Source of the DNA: Myripristis murdjan
Taxonomy: Eukaryota > Chordata > Actinopteri > Holocentriformes > Holocentridae
Assembly: GCF_902150065.1 (NCBI RefSeq)
Contig: NC_043990.1
Span: forward strand, 23,318,199 to 23,382,198
Length of the DNA: 64,000 bases
Direction of reading: 5' to 3'
The notes below the pieces were generated by a model that was given only the letters and a program-made list of their open reading frames with translations, ran no database searches and was not told where the DNA came from. Of the stretch, positions 37,990-61,708 are shown one piece after another; the first letter of the stretch is position 1; every line of letters starts with the position of its first letter. The translations under genes and the position numbers were made by a program.

Positions 37990-38990
37990 AGTGCTTAAAA
38001 AATTACACAATTCAGCAAATAAAATTATGTATGATTTTGTCATGTTGATTTTTGGAATAGTCTATTTATGTTGGATTTGTTATACTGTGTTTTAACAGGT
38101 AATGGAAACAATTGTTTATCTTTTTCAAGGACTTTTTTGTTTTCAAAATTCTGAATTATGTGAACACCAGTATCCACTATCCTCAATATAGTTTACCTAT
38201 AAGTCAACACAAGATTGTTTGCTCATGAATATTTCTAGTGAAATGTCTGAAATCATCTGTTACTCATTTTCATTTTGCTGAAAATAACCCCATTAATAGT
38301 TTTAATAATATTAAGACTATTAATATACTAAAATGCTTTATATTTTTCACTGAACTTTGCCTTTTTATCATATGTCATGGAATTCTCTTTTAAAGGACAG
38401 AACTGTCAGAGTACTCTTTCCTTGTGCTGTAATATTGCATCTCCTTATTGGGTCTTTAGACACAAAGTGGTGAGTGTATGGGTTGAAAAAAAAAAACAAA
38501 AACAAACACTTCAGCTCTATCACTGTTGCAAGAACTCAGACTGCCAAACACAGCAGTCACTACTAGAGACAAAACAAAGTGTAGTGCACAGTGAACTAAA
38601 CACTGGCAGAAGCGTTCCTAACAAAATGTGAACATGGAACATGAATATGGAATATGGAATAAAAGTGGTGGCTACATGCTTTTAAATGATTAAAAATAGG
38701 CAGATAGATGATTGCTAAGAATGAGCACACAATTTCCTTCACACATGTAAGTGGTTTGCTTGATTGACAACTTTGCAGTTTCTTGGTGGCTCGTACACTG
38801 GGCGCATTGCAACAGTAGGCCACCACTTGGTTATCCATTAAACTAATTAAAGGTATACTTTTCCTTGGTATATTTCCACTGTGTTAGAGCCATTCAATCG
38901 CATACTGAATCCCTTGCACTGCCTTCCTGGTGGACTATTTTGCTTCTAGAAGCTAGATTACACCAGCGCTGATCCAACAGAAGCCTGCAG
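37990..38990. other. 3' end of paralogue 3 and spacer before the slc6a18-like genes
   Basis: AATAAA at 38018-38023 starts only 29 nt after the paralogue 3 stop codon, implying a very short 3' UTR. The rest is AT-rich spacer of less than 1 kb before the next ATG at 38991. One HNF1-like site is described separately. Confidence 0.5.
38829..38842 (+). promoter_or_regulatory. Candidate HNF1 site upstream of slc6a18 paralogue 1
   Basis: GGTTATCCATTAAA agrees with the HNF1 consensus GGTTAATNATTAAC at 10 of 13 defined positions and lies 149 bp before the ATG. HNF1 factors control SLC6A18/19-type transporters in mammalian kidney and intestine. A single match in AT-rich DNA is weak evidence. Confidence 0.28.
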
Positions 38991-51022
<12,032 letters not shown>

Positions 51023-52026
51023 TTCAGTGAGCTGAGAGACTGAATATTCTGCAAACTTCACCTAAACGGCTGAAGAACGTTTGAATACATGAACGTTTGT
51101 CCTTGACCTCATTTTACTTTGTCTGTGCTTTGCCAGACATCACGTCAGGTCTGGTCATTTCATTAACATGATAAAATATGTGTTCTTTCTTGTTCTTTCT
51201 TGAAAAAATCCTTTTGTTTACTATTTCATGATATAAACAGCCGACTCTGAAACTGATCAACACAGCTGCAACATCACCATAACTGCCACTGACATGGTTT
51301 GCATTTCATGATTGTCTGATGGAGTGTTTTAATTTAGTTTTAATGAAATTTAGTTTTGTTATAATGTTCTAGCACCTGTAGCGACAACAGTGTTAGGTCT
51401 TGTGTGGTACAGAATGTTATATTTGTGGTTGTGATTGAGTTAAGCCTGTCAAAATAAATGTTGATGTTTTTCACCATGTTTTCTATGAACAGAGCTGAAG
51501 ATATTCTACATATTGAAGACATAGCTGTATTTTTACAATCCCATTTTTAAACAAGCAGGAAGGTTTACCCACTAAAGCATCATCATGCATTATCTACCCT
51601 CCCTCCCTAGTGGCCTACTTCCTTGTACCACCCATAAAAACTGTTTCCTTGACACTTGCACTCAAAGCTGCAACTGAGACGGCAGTAGAGGACAAACCAG
51701 GACAATCATAAAGAAGAGAAGAGAGTGACATTATTTAACTTTGCCAGTGAACATTTGTTGAAGCAAAGGAAGCTGATACTGAGTCAAGGCACAGTAAAAC
51801 GCAGTAGCAAAGAAAGAGTATTCAGTACAAGCTGGACGGATGTAAAAAGAAAAAAAGAAAGCTATAAAACTAAAGTAAAAACAAGTGGAAAGGATTGAAT
51901 ATATAAAATTACACTAAATATTTTATTGGCTGATTTGCAGCGAATATCAGACTTGGAGAGCTTTTAAGGTTTCACCTTAACTGGAAGTGGAGCTGTGCTG
52001 AACTTTTGTGCCGCTGCCAGCTGAGG
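51023..52026. other. 3' UTR of slc6a18 paralogue 1 and promoter region of paralogue 2
   Basis: AATAAA at 51453-51458 is the likely poly(A) signal of paralogue 1 (430-nt UTR). A CATAAAAACTG element at about 51631-51641 lies roughly 25-30 bp before a purine-rich region that could be the start of the next transcript, giving a 5' UTR of about 370 nt. TATA assignment is tentative. Confidence 0.4.
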
Positions 52027-53171
52027 ATGGTGAAAACAGGAGAATCCACTGACGTGGAGGAGAGACCCAAGTGGGACAACAAGATTCAGTACTTGTTAAC
52101 CTGCATCGGCTTTGCAGTAGGATTGGGAAACGTGTGGCGCTTTCCTTACTTATGTCAAATCTATGGAGGGGGTAAGATGCCAGCTTTGTTTCACACGTTC
52201 ATCTATAATATAATGAGTTCTTTTAAAAAAAAAAAAAAAAAAAATGCTGTTATAATTTATTATCATCAACGGGAGTGAAGACATGTACATGAAAAGTTTT
52301 TTCAGATCACAGTTTAACTCACTTAAATTTTTAACCATCCTATTGTCTATATTTAGTGCCTCTAAATACATGATTATCATGTATTACATGGTGTACACAT
52401 TTTGTACACATTGGTCTGTCTATGGGGTCAGGCTTTTCTAGCTATTTAAAACATATATGAAATATCAACACCTTCCACACTTTTGTTTTAATTGATTGAT
52501 TTCAATGGCACTGAGGAACTATAACACGCCATTTATAATCTTCAAAAAACTTCCTTCTGCTTAAGGGCTCTCACCGAACATAACCACACCTGTAGCAGTG
52601 TGAGAATCACTTATAGAAGCAAAAAAAAAAAAAAAAACTGTGATGTGTTTTATGTAAAGAGCCGTATAGGTAGTCAAAAAAAGAAATATAAAGTACCCAA
52701 CACATAAATTTCTGTAAATTTTTAATTTTATTTATTACCATTTTTTGTCATTCGATGCAATGACACTTGAGACTGTGTAATATGTAATGTTCCTCCAGAA
52801 CAGACGAGGAAGAGCAATCAGTTTCTTTGTGTTCAGAATAGTGAGCCACATCTACAGCATATCTGGTTTATTTTGCTGAATGCTACACTGTGACACTTCA
52901 GACTAGTATGAGTATCTCTAACAGACCCCCGTCCACTATTTACTTCCTCATAACTCCAGGTGAGATAATTCACCAGGTCAGAGCTAACAGGACCTCAAAT
53001 GTTGTGGGTCAGGGCTTCGCTGAGCAAACAGCCAATCCCAGGAATGTGCACACGCTCTGTTCATTTAAATATTGACTCTAAGTGTCAGACTGCCTCAGGC
53101 GTTTATTTAGTTGAAACTTCATCTCACTTTAAAGTCACATGTTTAGCCACAAAATAATGGACAGACAGACA

Positions 53172-53222
<51 letters not shown>

Positions 53223-56200
53223 TGTCCCCACAGTAACTCCACAGTAAAAAGCAATGATGGTATGATGGCATAGTTAAAGTCCAGTGGTCTTTTTGAGAAT
53301 TCAAAATCACAGCAACTCTAAAAATCCTCTGTGATCAGCTGCTTTCAGTGTTTTTTCAGTGCATTTCATTTCCAGAGAGGAAAAGAGTGTCTGCCATGAC
53401 AATGTCCCTGGTTAGAATAGCATGAAACATTACCTAATGGCTTGATGATCAAGATAAGGGTCCAGATCACGTGACCCCCCCATAATCATAAAGATTGGCA
53501 TTTTGGCCACTTGCTGTATTCACTGGCCTGAGGCAAAATCTGACAATAAAAACCAAAAGGCTGAACCCCAGGCATAAGGCCTGCACCCAACCCTTTTTTT
53601 TTTTTTTTTTTTTCAGGTGCATTCCTCATCCCCTACCTGATAGCACTGGTATTTGAGGGTCTCCCCCTGCTCTACATGGAGCTGGCTATAGGACAGAGGC
53701 TCCGCAAGGGCAGTGTCGGTGTCTGGAACTCCATCTCACCATATCTGGGTGGAGTCGGTGGGTAGCCCAGAATATTTAATCTAAATCAGTATTTACTTTT
53801 GGTAATAAATGGTAACATTTTTGCATGCACATTTCCAAATGAGGTTGTAAATAATTGTTAACCACTTTTATTTACTATTCCAGAATATTCTAGGTAAATG
53901 TCTCCCATTTCCTTTCCTTTTGAATAACGTGAAAAGCAACATGCAGAGCTACAGAAATGTGTCTGCAAGGCTATTATAATTCAGTAACGATAAACCTAAG
54001 AGTCAAATTTGCATGTTAAGACTGTAAAATAAAATTAAAGCTGCAGTATTTTGGGAAAAAACAAAAACAAACAAACAAAAAAAACAACAACAACAACAAA
54101 ACAAAACTAGCTGAAAGCATTTCCATTTCCACAGTCACATGTGGTGGGGGAGATGAGGAAATGAGGACCAAAAATGCCATCTTTTAAAATATTTTTTTTA
54201 AGGCACACAGATTTGTTACTGAAGATATGCACTAAGTATAGCACATACGTTAGAAACACTATGTTGTTGTCAGGATATGCCAGATTATCCACAGGTTGGC
54301 TAATCATGCCCACTGTCACACACCCCTTTTAGCCAATCAGTGCAAAAAGCTAATCTGTGTTTCTTGCCACATGACCAACCTTTCCATAATTTCTCATGGT
54401 GTTCCTGAATCCTTTTAAAAGTTACATGCATTTTTATGTTAAGCCGTGCTCTCTGCCACACCTCACTTGGGCCAGTCAGTGTGAAAAACTTATCAGTTCT
54501 CCCTCAGCCCATTATCAAACTTTCCACCAAGTTTCATGCAAATCTGTTCATAACATTTTGAGATATCTTGTTAACATACAAGCAAACAGATGGACACATT
54601 GGTATTAACAGGGCTCACCATCCTGCACAACAGAAAGATATCATGATATTGTGACCCTACTCACCACCTCTCATACGTTTGTTGCTTTGGATACGTGTGT
54701 CTGCCAAATGTCAACTCCCACAAAATCCCAAATTGCGGCATTGAGGAAAGATAATTTATAGTCTGAGTTAGAAATGTGACTGATTCTTGGGAATTTGGAT
54801 AAAACAGGTTTTAATTTTGAAAAAAATCTGAAGGTATATCATTATAGGCCAAGGTCTTGGCTGTTCAGCAATGTACCGGTGCAACCTCCTCATTTTGCAT
54901 TTTTTTCATAAAATAGGTTTTTCCAGTTATTAGGCTACTTTGTTTTTGTCAACACCGTCACCGTAATGTTTTTTTTTTTTAATTTGAAAAACATTTTTTT
55001 GTATTAAAGAGACTATTACTTTAATAACTCAACAGCACCAAAGAGACATATTGTAAGCATATTCATTTAAAACCAATATAACTGCCTCTGACGGTGGTGA
55101 CACTAATCTGACGGTGGTGACAGTCGCCTCATTAAAACATACATTTCCAAAATTTATACCACTCAAGTCAATGGCTTCTTGCTTAACAACTTTATTTCAA
55201 TCAAGAGACACATAGACGAATCAAGAATGAAAGTGGTTTATTATAACGGATGAGCAATTATTAAATGACAAGACTTTGGCGCTTAGACTCTACAGGGAGA
55301 TTTAACCGAAGGGCGACAGCCCTGAGCGGCATCTAAATAAATCCCCCCATGGAGTCCAGACACTGGTGGTGGTGGTGGGGTGGCGACTGATGGGGCTGAA
55401 GATGAGCTGAACTGATGAATCTGGGAAGACCAGGAGGCGATGGGGAGGTGGAGGGGCGCACGACAGCAGCATGAATCTAGAGGCACAGAGAGAGGCATAT
55501 TTAAAAAAGCCGCGGTAAGCTGATAGGCTAACGAGGAAGGTGAGGCGCTAGGCCATTGGAAGATGAGAACAGCTGACGAGAACAGCTGATCGAGCTCAGT
55601 TGACAGCCCCACAGTGACAGCCGGGAAATTATGAGTGCGCATGCGAGAGAAGAGTGAATGGCATAATAACAGAGGAATAGAATTATTGATGAAAGCAGGC
55701 AAAAGATGGTCTTCTTGATTGAACTTACGCTAAGCTCCATTTAACTATTTGGTACAAAAAATAACAATCTTGAGCACTGTTATAAGCATTTTTCAGACTT
55801 CAGTCATCACCGTCAGACAGAAAACCTGACAGTGGTGACGTCTGACGGTGGTGACAAAAGCCTACTCTTTCACATGATAAGCATGAGTTGTTCATATTAG
55901 CCAGCTTGTTTTCGCCCTGTTGCTACCTGCATCAGACCTCTTCTTAAAAAGTATACATTTGTTCCATAATCTAATTTAATATTTTTTATACAGAAGTGAC
56001 GGTGTTGACAATTTATGGTTGTGACAGTAGCAGTGTCCAAAAATATGAAGAGATTTAAGAGAAAATAGAAAACTTCCAGGAGCCTGAGCGGTCTTGAAGC
56101 ATGCAGAGCTGAAGGTTTGAAAAGGGCTCCTCAGGAATGTAACTGACCTTGTAGTTTTTTTATTATTATTTTTTAAATATATGTCTGACGGTGGTGACAA

Positions 56201-59200
56201 ATATCTGGGACACATTTTGAGCAACCACAAAATAATAGTAATATTGTTCAAAACCCATCGTTTGTAGTTTTTAATACATATTATGATGTACTCTTTCATG
56301 TGGTAAAGATATTATTCAATGAAATTATTACTTTTTGTTGTTTTAATCAAGTTGAAATGATTATCTCCTATCCGAGGACAACTGGTTTTGTAGGCCATGG
56401 GCCAACATATAATCATTAAATTAATAAAAATTAAAAATAAACCTATAAAAGAACGTTACAAATGTGCAAAGGACCCCCTGATTATGCCCTTGATTCTTTT
56501 TATTCATTAAAATGTTGTAAATTTCCAGCAGAAATAGCATTTTTCTTAGTGGGACGTGATTTATCCAAATTCTCAAGAATCAGTGATGTGCATTACTTAG
56601 TCAGTTATGTTGCTGCCTTATTACCATTAAAATATATATGCAACTCCCCGTGAATAATATGAATAATGTTACTGTGTGTAGGTATTAGCTGCATGTTGGT
56701 GTCATTCCTGGTGGGTGTTTTCTACAACACCATCCTGGCCTGGGTGCTTTGGTATTTCTTTCATTCCTTCCAAGAACCCCTGCCTTGGAGCCAGTGTCCA
56801 CTCAACGTAAATCACACAGGTAACAAGGACTGCATGTATCACATCAATTAGCAACAATTCCTGTTGAATTTGTTAATATAAAAATGCATGAAATTAGCTC
56901 TATTTCTGAACTTTTTGCAGATATGAAACAAAATAAACTAGGAGTGTCAAGAGGATGCTTTTATATAGAACTTGAGAGAACCTCTGATTGTTGGTTTCTC
57001 TCTCTTTATGCAATGGCTTTTTAAACAGGCTATAATGAGGAATGTGTGGCCAGTACACCAGTGAACTACTTCTGGTACCGCGAGACCCTGGACATCACAG
57101 CTGACATCGGGATCAGCGACTCCCCGCGGTGGTGGATGGTCATCTGCCTGGCCACTGCCTGGAGTGTGGTCTACATCTGTCTCATCAGAGGCATTGATAC
57201 CATCGGAAAGGTGGGGTGCAATAGGTATCCTGGTCCAAAATCAACCATTGTACCCAAACTCTTGAAGATCAGTGCTTTCACTCATATTCAGTATTTGCTG
57301 AGACATAGAGGAATAGCGTAAACAGTGAGAGCTGAGATACACGTTTGCAGTCTGGAGACTTTGACTAGAGATGAAAATGTCTTGTTGTTGTTTTACTTTT
57401 CAGGCTGTATATGTGACATCCACTCTCCCTTACCTGGTACTGACAATTTTCCTGATCCGTGCCCTCACTCTGCCCGGAGCCACTGATGGACTCATCTACC
57501 TCTTCACCCCTGATGTGAGTTCACTCGTCGCTTGCTCTCTCAATTGAAAGATGGCGGCATCTTGAGTCACAGACATCCTGAATCACTGATATGTTATTTT
57601 CATGCTTCCTTAAGTGGGAGATTCTGAAGAACCCTCAGGTGTGGCTGGATGCTGCCACCCAGATCTTCTTCTCCCTCTCAGTGGCTTTTGGTGGCCTCAT
57701 AGCGTTCTCAAGCTACAACCCTGAGAAGTAAGTTCTTCTGCTCTTGCTTTTGTAGAAATGGAGCAGCTGGTGTGGGACTGGAGTGAAGCTCTGTTGTTTT
57801 TTTTCTGTTCTGTTTGTATTAGAAATGACTGTGAGAGGGATGCTGTTGCGGTGGGGGTGATAAACAGCGCTACATCTCTCTACGCCTCCATTCCCATCTT
57901 TGCCATCCTGGGTTTTAAAGCTAGATCCAACTACAACACCTGTCTAAATCAGTATGTGCCTCTATTTTGTGGAAATACATGTTTTTTGCTTGCTTACTGA
58001 TACCAACTAGACACCTGAAAAATCATCAGTGATTATCTTTTATCCCGTCTGCAGCAACGTCTTAGTTCTGACCAACCATTTTGAGATTTCTGACCAGAAT
58101 ATAACAGTAGAGAACTATGACCACTGGTTGGGATACCTGAATGCATCTTTTCCTGATGAAGTCTCTAGTCTCAAGAACATAAGGACCTGCAATCTGCAAA
58201 CATTCCTTGATCAGGTATTGTAACTTTATTAGAGAATAATCTGATGAACTCGTTTCATACACTGTGGTAATAGTTTAAACTTTATAGGATGACAGTTCAG
58301 CCTGGACAGGGGCGCCACCAGGAATTTTGGGCCCCATGAAATACATATATATATTTACTTGATGATGGTTTAATAATTTTATATTAGTTTTTACCTATTT
58401 TTGGGGGCCCCTGTCAGGCAAGGGAATTGTCCTAACTTTTCCCCCATATACGGCGCCCCTGAGCCTGGATATGGGTAAAGTGGTACAAATTAAACCACAG
58501 AAAGCAACCAAGTCATCAAATGTGCCAGCATACATGATATTTGAAACACTTTTCACCTCAGTAAGACATGTTCTTCACCGAAACTCTCATTTCATTAAGT
58601 CATCCACATCCTCATTAATTAATTAATCAGGCATTTAATTTCCTCCTCCTTCCCCAGAGTGCTTCAGGTACTGGCTTGGCATTTATTGTGTTCACTGAGG
58701 CAGTGATAGAGATGCCAGGCTCTCAGGTGTGGGCCATACTGTTCTTCATCATGCTCTTCAGCTTGGGTCTCTCCTCCATGTTTGGCACCATAGAGGGCAT
58801 CGTCACACCACTCATTGACCTCAAAGTGGTGCCCAAACAGATCCCTAATGAACTTGTAACAGGTACCTGCTAATTGCATGCCATTCTTGGCCTCATGCTA
58901 GAATATTTATCTTAAATACTTTGTTTCTGTGATCCCTACTGGAATAATATCCTTTAACAGTTCAATGACGTATGATTATCTACATCAAGCAACCACCGGC
59001 ACATGGTAGCTTAACGATTGATTTTCATCTGCCATCATAATGTAGTCAGTTATAAAGGACAGCACTCCAATTTCACTTTTATAATACCATTACTATGGCA
59101 ATATTAGAAAGTCAAATTAGACGGGCAACACAACCAATCCAGGCCTTGAATAACCTGTTGCATGGGCGGCTTGATGTGATTGTTGAGGTAATCATACATG

Positions 59201-60212
59201 ACCCTCTGAGATTCACTGTTTCAGGAGGAATTTTGAACACAGCTGAGGTCCATGAGGGTCTCATGGGAAGGGGTGTTGTTCTTTTTGAATTCCTGCTCCG
59301 TGAAAAACTAAGCACTTCTCTCAATTCCTCAGCGGTCGTCTGCTTGATATCCTTCTTGATGGCTCTGGTTTTCACCCTGGGCTCAGGGAATTACTGGGTG
59401 GAGATCTTCAGCAGCTATGTGGGCTCTGTGCCCCTACTCATCATTGCAGTCTTTGAGATTGTTGGAGTGTCTTATATCTATGGGATGAAAAGGTACCCTT
59501 TTCTGCTCCGTTAGTCTGCATGTCTTCTTAGAATAGCAAAGCTTAGTTTCTGTTTTGATATCTACACTGAAAAAATATGCACTACAGCTGTGTTAATCTT
59601 CCAAGCTTTACAAATAAACTTTTAATGATTTCTTAGACTGTTCCTGTGTCTCTTGACAGGTTTGGTGAGGACATTCTCTTTATGACTGGGAGAAGGCCCA
59701 ACATTTTCTGGAGGGCTTGTTGGACATTTATCAGTCCTTTATTGCTAAAAGGGGTGTTGATTGCCTATGTGATTGTCCAGGCACAGAAATACCCCAGCTA
59801 CCCTGCATGGAACCCTGACTACGTAAGCAAGCTGAGGGGGCTGGCATGGATTTCAGTCAACTTAAATGAGCCTCATTAATGGACATTACGTAGCCTTTAC
59901 CTCCACTGCATTATGCAATAAAGCAGTTTTTATATTGTACACCTGATATTCAACTTCTGTCTAATGTTATCTTTTTACTTGATGACTACAATCTATATCA
60001 ATCTCTCTCTTTAGGAATTTTTCCCTCAAACCCAGATGAAGCCCTACCCAAACTGGGTATTTGCCATAATTGTCCTCCTCTGTGTCCTGCCTGTGATTTC
60101 CATCCCACTGGTGGCTCTCTACAGACTGATTTTATGTGGACTGCAGAGGAAGTCATCCAACGTCAGACCCAATCCTTATGTCAACGATGGCTATACCGGA
60201 GAAACCGCATGA
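52027..60212 (+). CDS. slc6a18: SLC6A18 (B0AT3/XT2)-like neutral amino acid transporter, paralogue 2
   Basis: Coding exons: 52027-52171, 53617-53757, 56682-56819, 57029-57210, 57404-57514, 57615-57727, 57823-57951, 58055-58214, 58658-58862, 59333-59492, 59660-59822, 60015-60212; 614 codons plus stop. The ATG at 52027 ([16 protein letters not shown]) is the first in frame before RPKW; an upstream TTG at 52006 is ignored. TM1 [17 protein letters not shown]6 [11 protein letters not shown] with Ser259, Ser261 and Phe264, TM7 Asn291, and [17 protein letters not shown] are all intact. Exon 2 is almost identical to that of the preceding gene while exon 3 differs at about a third of positions. Exon 10 follows CCTCAG and begins with a split Ala codon where the others have Gly. 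The protein ends NDGYTGETA. Role as for paralogue 1; a regionally different expression of the two copies is possible but not visible here. Confidence 0.94.
53161..53220. repeat. (CAGA)n to (CA)n microsatellite
   Basis: GACAGACAGACAGA runs into a (CA)n tract ending at about 53219, in intron 1 of slc6a18 paralogue 2. Confidence 0.9.
54280..54610. repeat. Dispersed fish repeat, two related segments
   Basis: GCCAATCAGTGCAAAAAGCT at 54334 and GGCCAGTCAGTGTGAAAAAC at 54470 introduce two similar segments about 136 bp apart. The second ends in AAGTTTCATGCAAATCTGTT and AACATTTTGAGATATCTTG (54532-54571), phrases seen in other fish repeats. The family is not assigned. Confidence 0.45.
54947..56199. repeat. 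Cluster of TGACGGTGGTGACA motifs in both orientations
   Basis: Perfect copies of TGACGGTGGTGACA start at 55089, 55109, 55843 and 56186. Variants lie at 55827 (TGACAGTGGTGAC), 55997 (TGACGGTGTTGACA), and inverted at 54947 (TGTCAACACCGTCAC) and 55804 (TCATCACCGTCAGA). The 54947 and 55997 copies form a perfect 15-bp inverted pair. Each motif is two TGAC half-sites with a 5-bp spacer. Between them 55290-55660 is GC-richer than the surroundings. I infer the subterminal or internal repeats of a non-autonomous DNA element in intron 2 of slc6a18 paralogue 2; the outer borders are not defined. Confidence 0.6.
58307..58461. mobile_element. hAT MITE, 155 bp, with 8-bp target duplication
   Basis: Termini CAGGGGCGCC at 58307 and GGCGCCCCTG ending at 58461 are perfect 10-bp inverted repeats. 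The 8-bp direct repeat AGCCTGGA flanks it exactly (58299-58306 and 58462-58469), as hAT transposition produces. No coding capacity. It lies in intron 8 of slc6a18 paralogue 2. Confidence 0.92.
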
Positions 60213-61000
60213 AATTCAGTTCAATTTCTGTGGTCGAAACATAGGAACAGAAGGAGCCTGAGCTCAAGGAAATGTTCCTACTCAACAGTACTGACTTTCA
60301 TGAATTGGAAAGGACTTTTGCCTCATTTATGTTTATCCTTCCCTTTGTGGATTTGTTAATCAAAAATGTCCTCTTAATGTTTGGTATCATTTTTTTTTAA
60401 ATCAGTGTGAAGTAGGGGTGTGACATAAATCTGTAATGCAATACATCGCAACACTTCCTTTTGTGATATACAGTATTACCAATACACTTTCACATTTGAG
60501 TTCCTGTGAGGCGAATTTGTTCCCTGCCCTCAGTTATTTGAACTGGAACTGTTATGTCATGCCCATGGTGCAGTGGGTGTGTATATTAAAACACTGAAAA
60601 ATTCTTGCTTATTTTAAAATTCATGTCATATCATAGCTGATTATCTTATAATACATTGCATATCATAGAACTACCTGTATCATGATTCCATCATTATTGT
60701 GGATGGAATATTGTGACAGTATCGTATCGCCAATCACCCAGCAATTCCCACCCCAAAGACAAAGGGAAAACATGAGCTTACATTTATTTGCATAAAACAA
60801 GGCTAGATTTATTTTAAACAGTGATAGGACTGATCCTTTCTTTAGTATGTCATTTTGTTTGTATGTATGTGTTTTTCTGTGCCTTACTCATTTTCAAAGA
60901 TCACAACTTCAAATGTGTAATTATTTCTTTATTTAACTTGCGTTTACTCATGTAACTGAGCAGAGTGCGTTGCTTGTTGTGCAATAAAATTGAATTTTAT
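60213..61000 (+). other. 3' UTR of slc6a18 paralogue 2
   Basis: The first canonical AATAAA after the stop is at 60983-60988 (GCAATAAAATTG), giving a UTR of roughly 800 nt. ATTAAA near 60578 is an earlier weaker option. Most of the UTR between 60414 and 60754 is a repeat, listed separately. Confidence 0.5.
60414..60754. mobile_element. Probable fish MITE within the 3' UTR of slc6a18 paralogue 2
   Basis: The segment starts AGGGGTGTGACATAAATC and ends GTATCGCCAATCACCCAGCA followed by ATTCCCACCCC. Its phrases (GCAATACATCGCAACACT, ATATTGTGACAGTATCGTAT) are those I associate with a common fish non-autonomous transposon with GGGGTG-type ends. Terminal match is short, so the borders are approximate. 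Confidence 0.45.
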
Positions 61001-61708
61001 TTAAATATTGTACCTCACTACATTTAAAGTGACATCCAATGCAATACAAATTGTTGGAACACTAAAAACGTCAGAAAATTCAGTTGACAAATTGTGGATC
61101 CGTTTGCAGTGAGCAGCTATTCAACAAGAAAGAAAAGGTGAAACTGGCTTTAAGCTGTTTCTGCACTTTATCTTGAAATTTTCCGATTAAAAGAACTGAG
61201 TTTTAACTCTGTTTGCTTGTCTTTTTAACAACATCACATGTAACAATGCTCTTTTCTAAAAAGCTACGGAATAACTTTTACTTTAAAGTTTAAATGACCT
61301 ATTTTTACTTTTATTTAGATTTTTTTATGCAGTAAATGCAGGAGGCTTTTTTTGTTTTGCTTATTTGTTTCCAAGGAAGGAAAACACATTTGTTCATTCT
61401 CACAGCACAGAGATCTTATCGCAGATGATAGAAATATATCAGTATTTACCATGCAACTAGTGTTTTATATCAACACCAACCTTCCTAGTAATGTAGTTTT
61501 GCACAGCAGATGTCCTTTATAGTTTCTTTATCCTTTTGAGAATCGGGGAAAAACTCCTCTTCACTTGGATTTTTGTCACAGTAAAGGTGCTGCTTTCCAC
61601 AGCAACTTGATTTTGACAAAAATTAGGTCCAACTTATATATATATACTTATATTTCCAGGGGGATAGTGTGATAACTGGAAGGTGATTTAAGGTGACAGG
61701 GCGACACT
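61001..61708 (-). other. tert 3' UTR and convergent poly(A) region
   Basis: In the minus sense, AATAAA occurs at 61315-61310 and again at 61001-60996. The nearer one would give tert a 3' UTR of about 400 nt; the farther one lies only 8 bp from the plus-strand poly(A) signal of the slc6a18 gene. Confidence 0.45.

Noticed and set aside
52006-52026. Upstream TTG start for the last slc6a18 gene
   Set aside because: A vertebrate gene is expected to use the ATG at 52027, which gives an N-terminus of normal length before RPKW.
55283-55740. Overlapping minus-strand frames of up to 139 codons in the motif cluster
   Set aside because: Rich in Ser, Pro and Leu from a GC-richer patch, with no recognised domain. 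It may be part of an element but is not supported as a gene.
59095-59514. 139-codon plus-strand frame running through an intron into exon 10 of the last slc6a18 gene
   Set aside because: Only the part from 59333 matches the family, and a good CCTCAG acceptor lies there. The upstream part is intron that happens to stay open.
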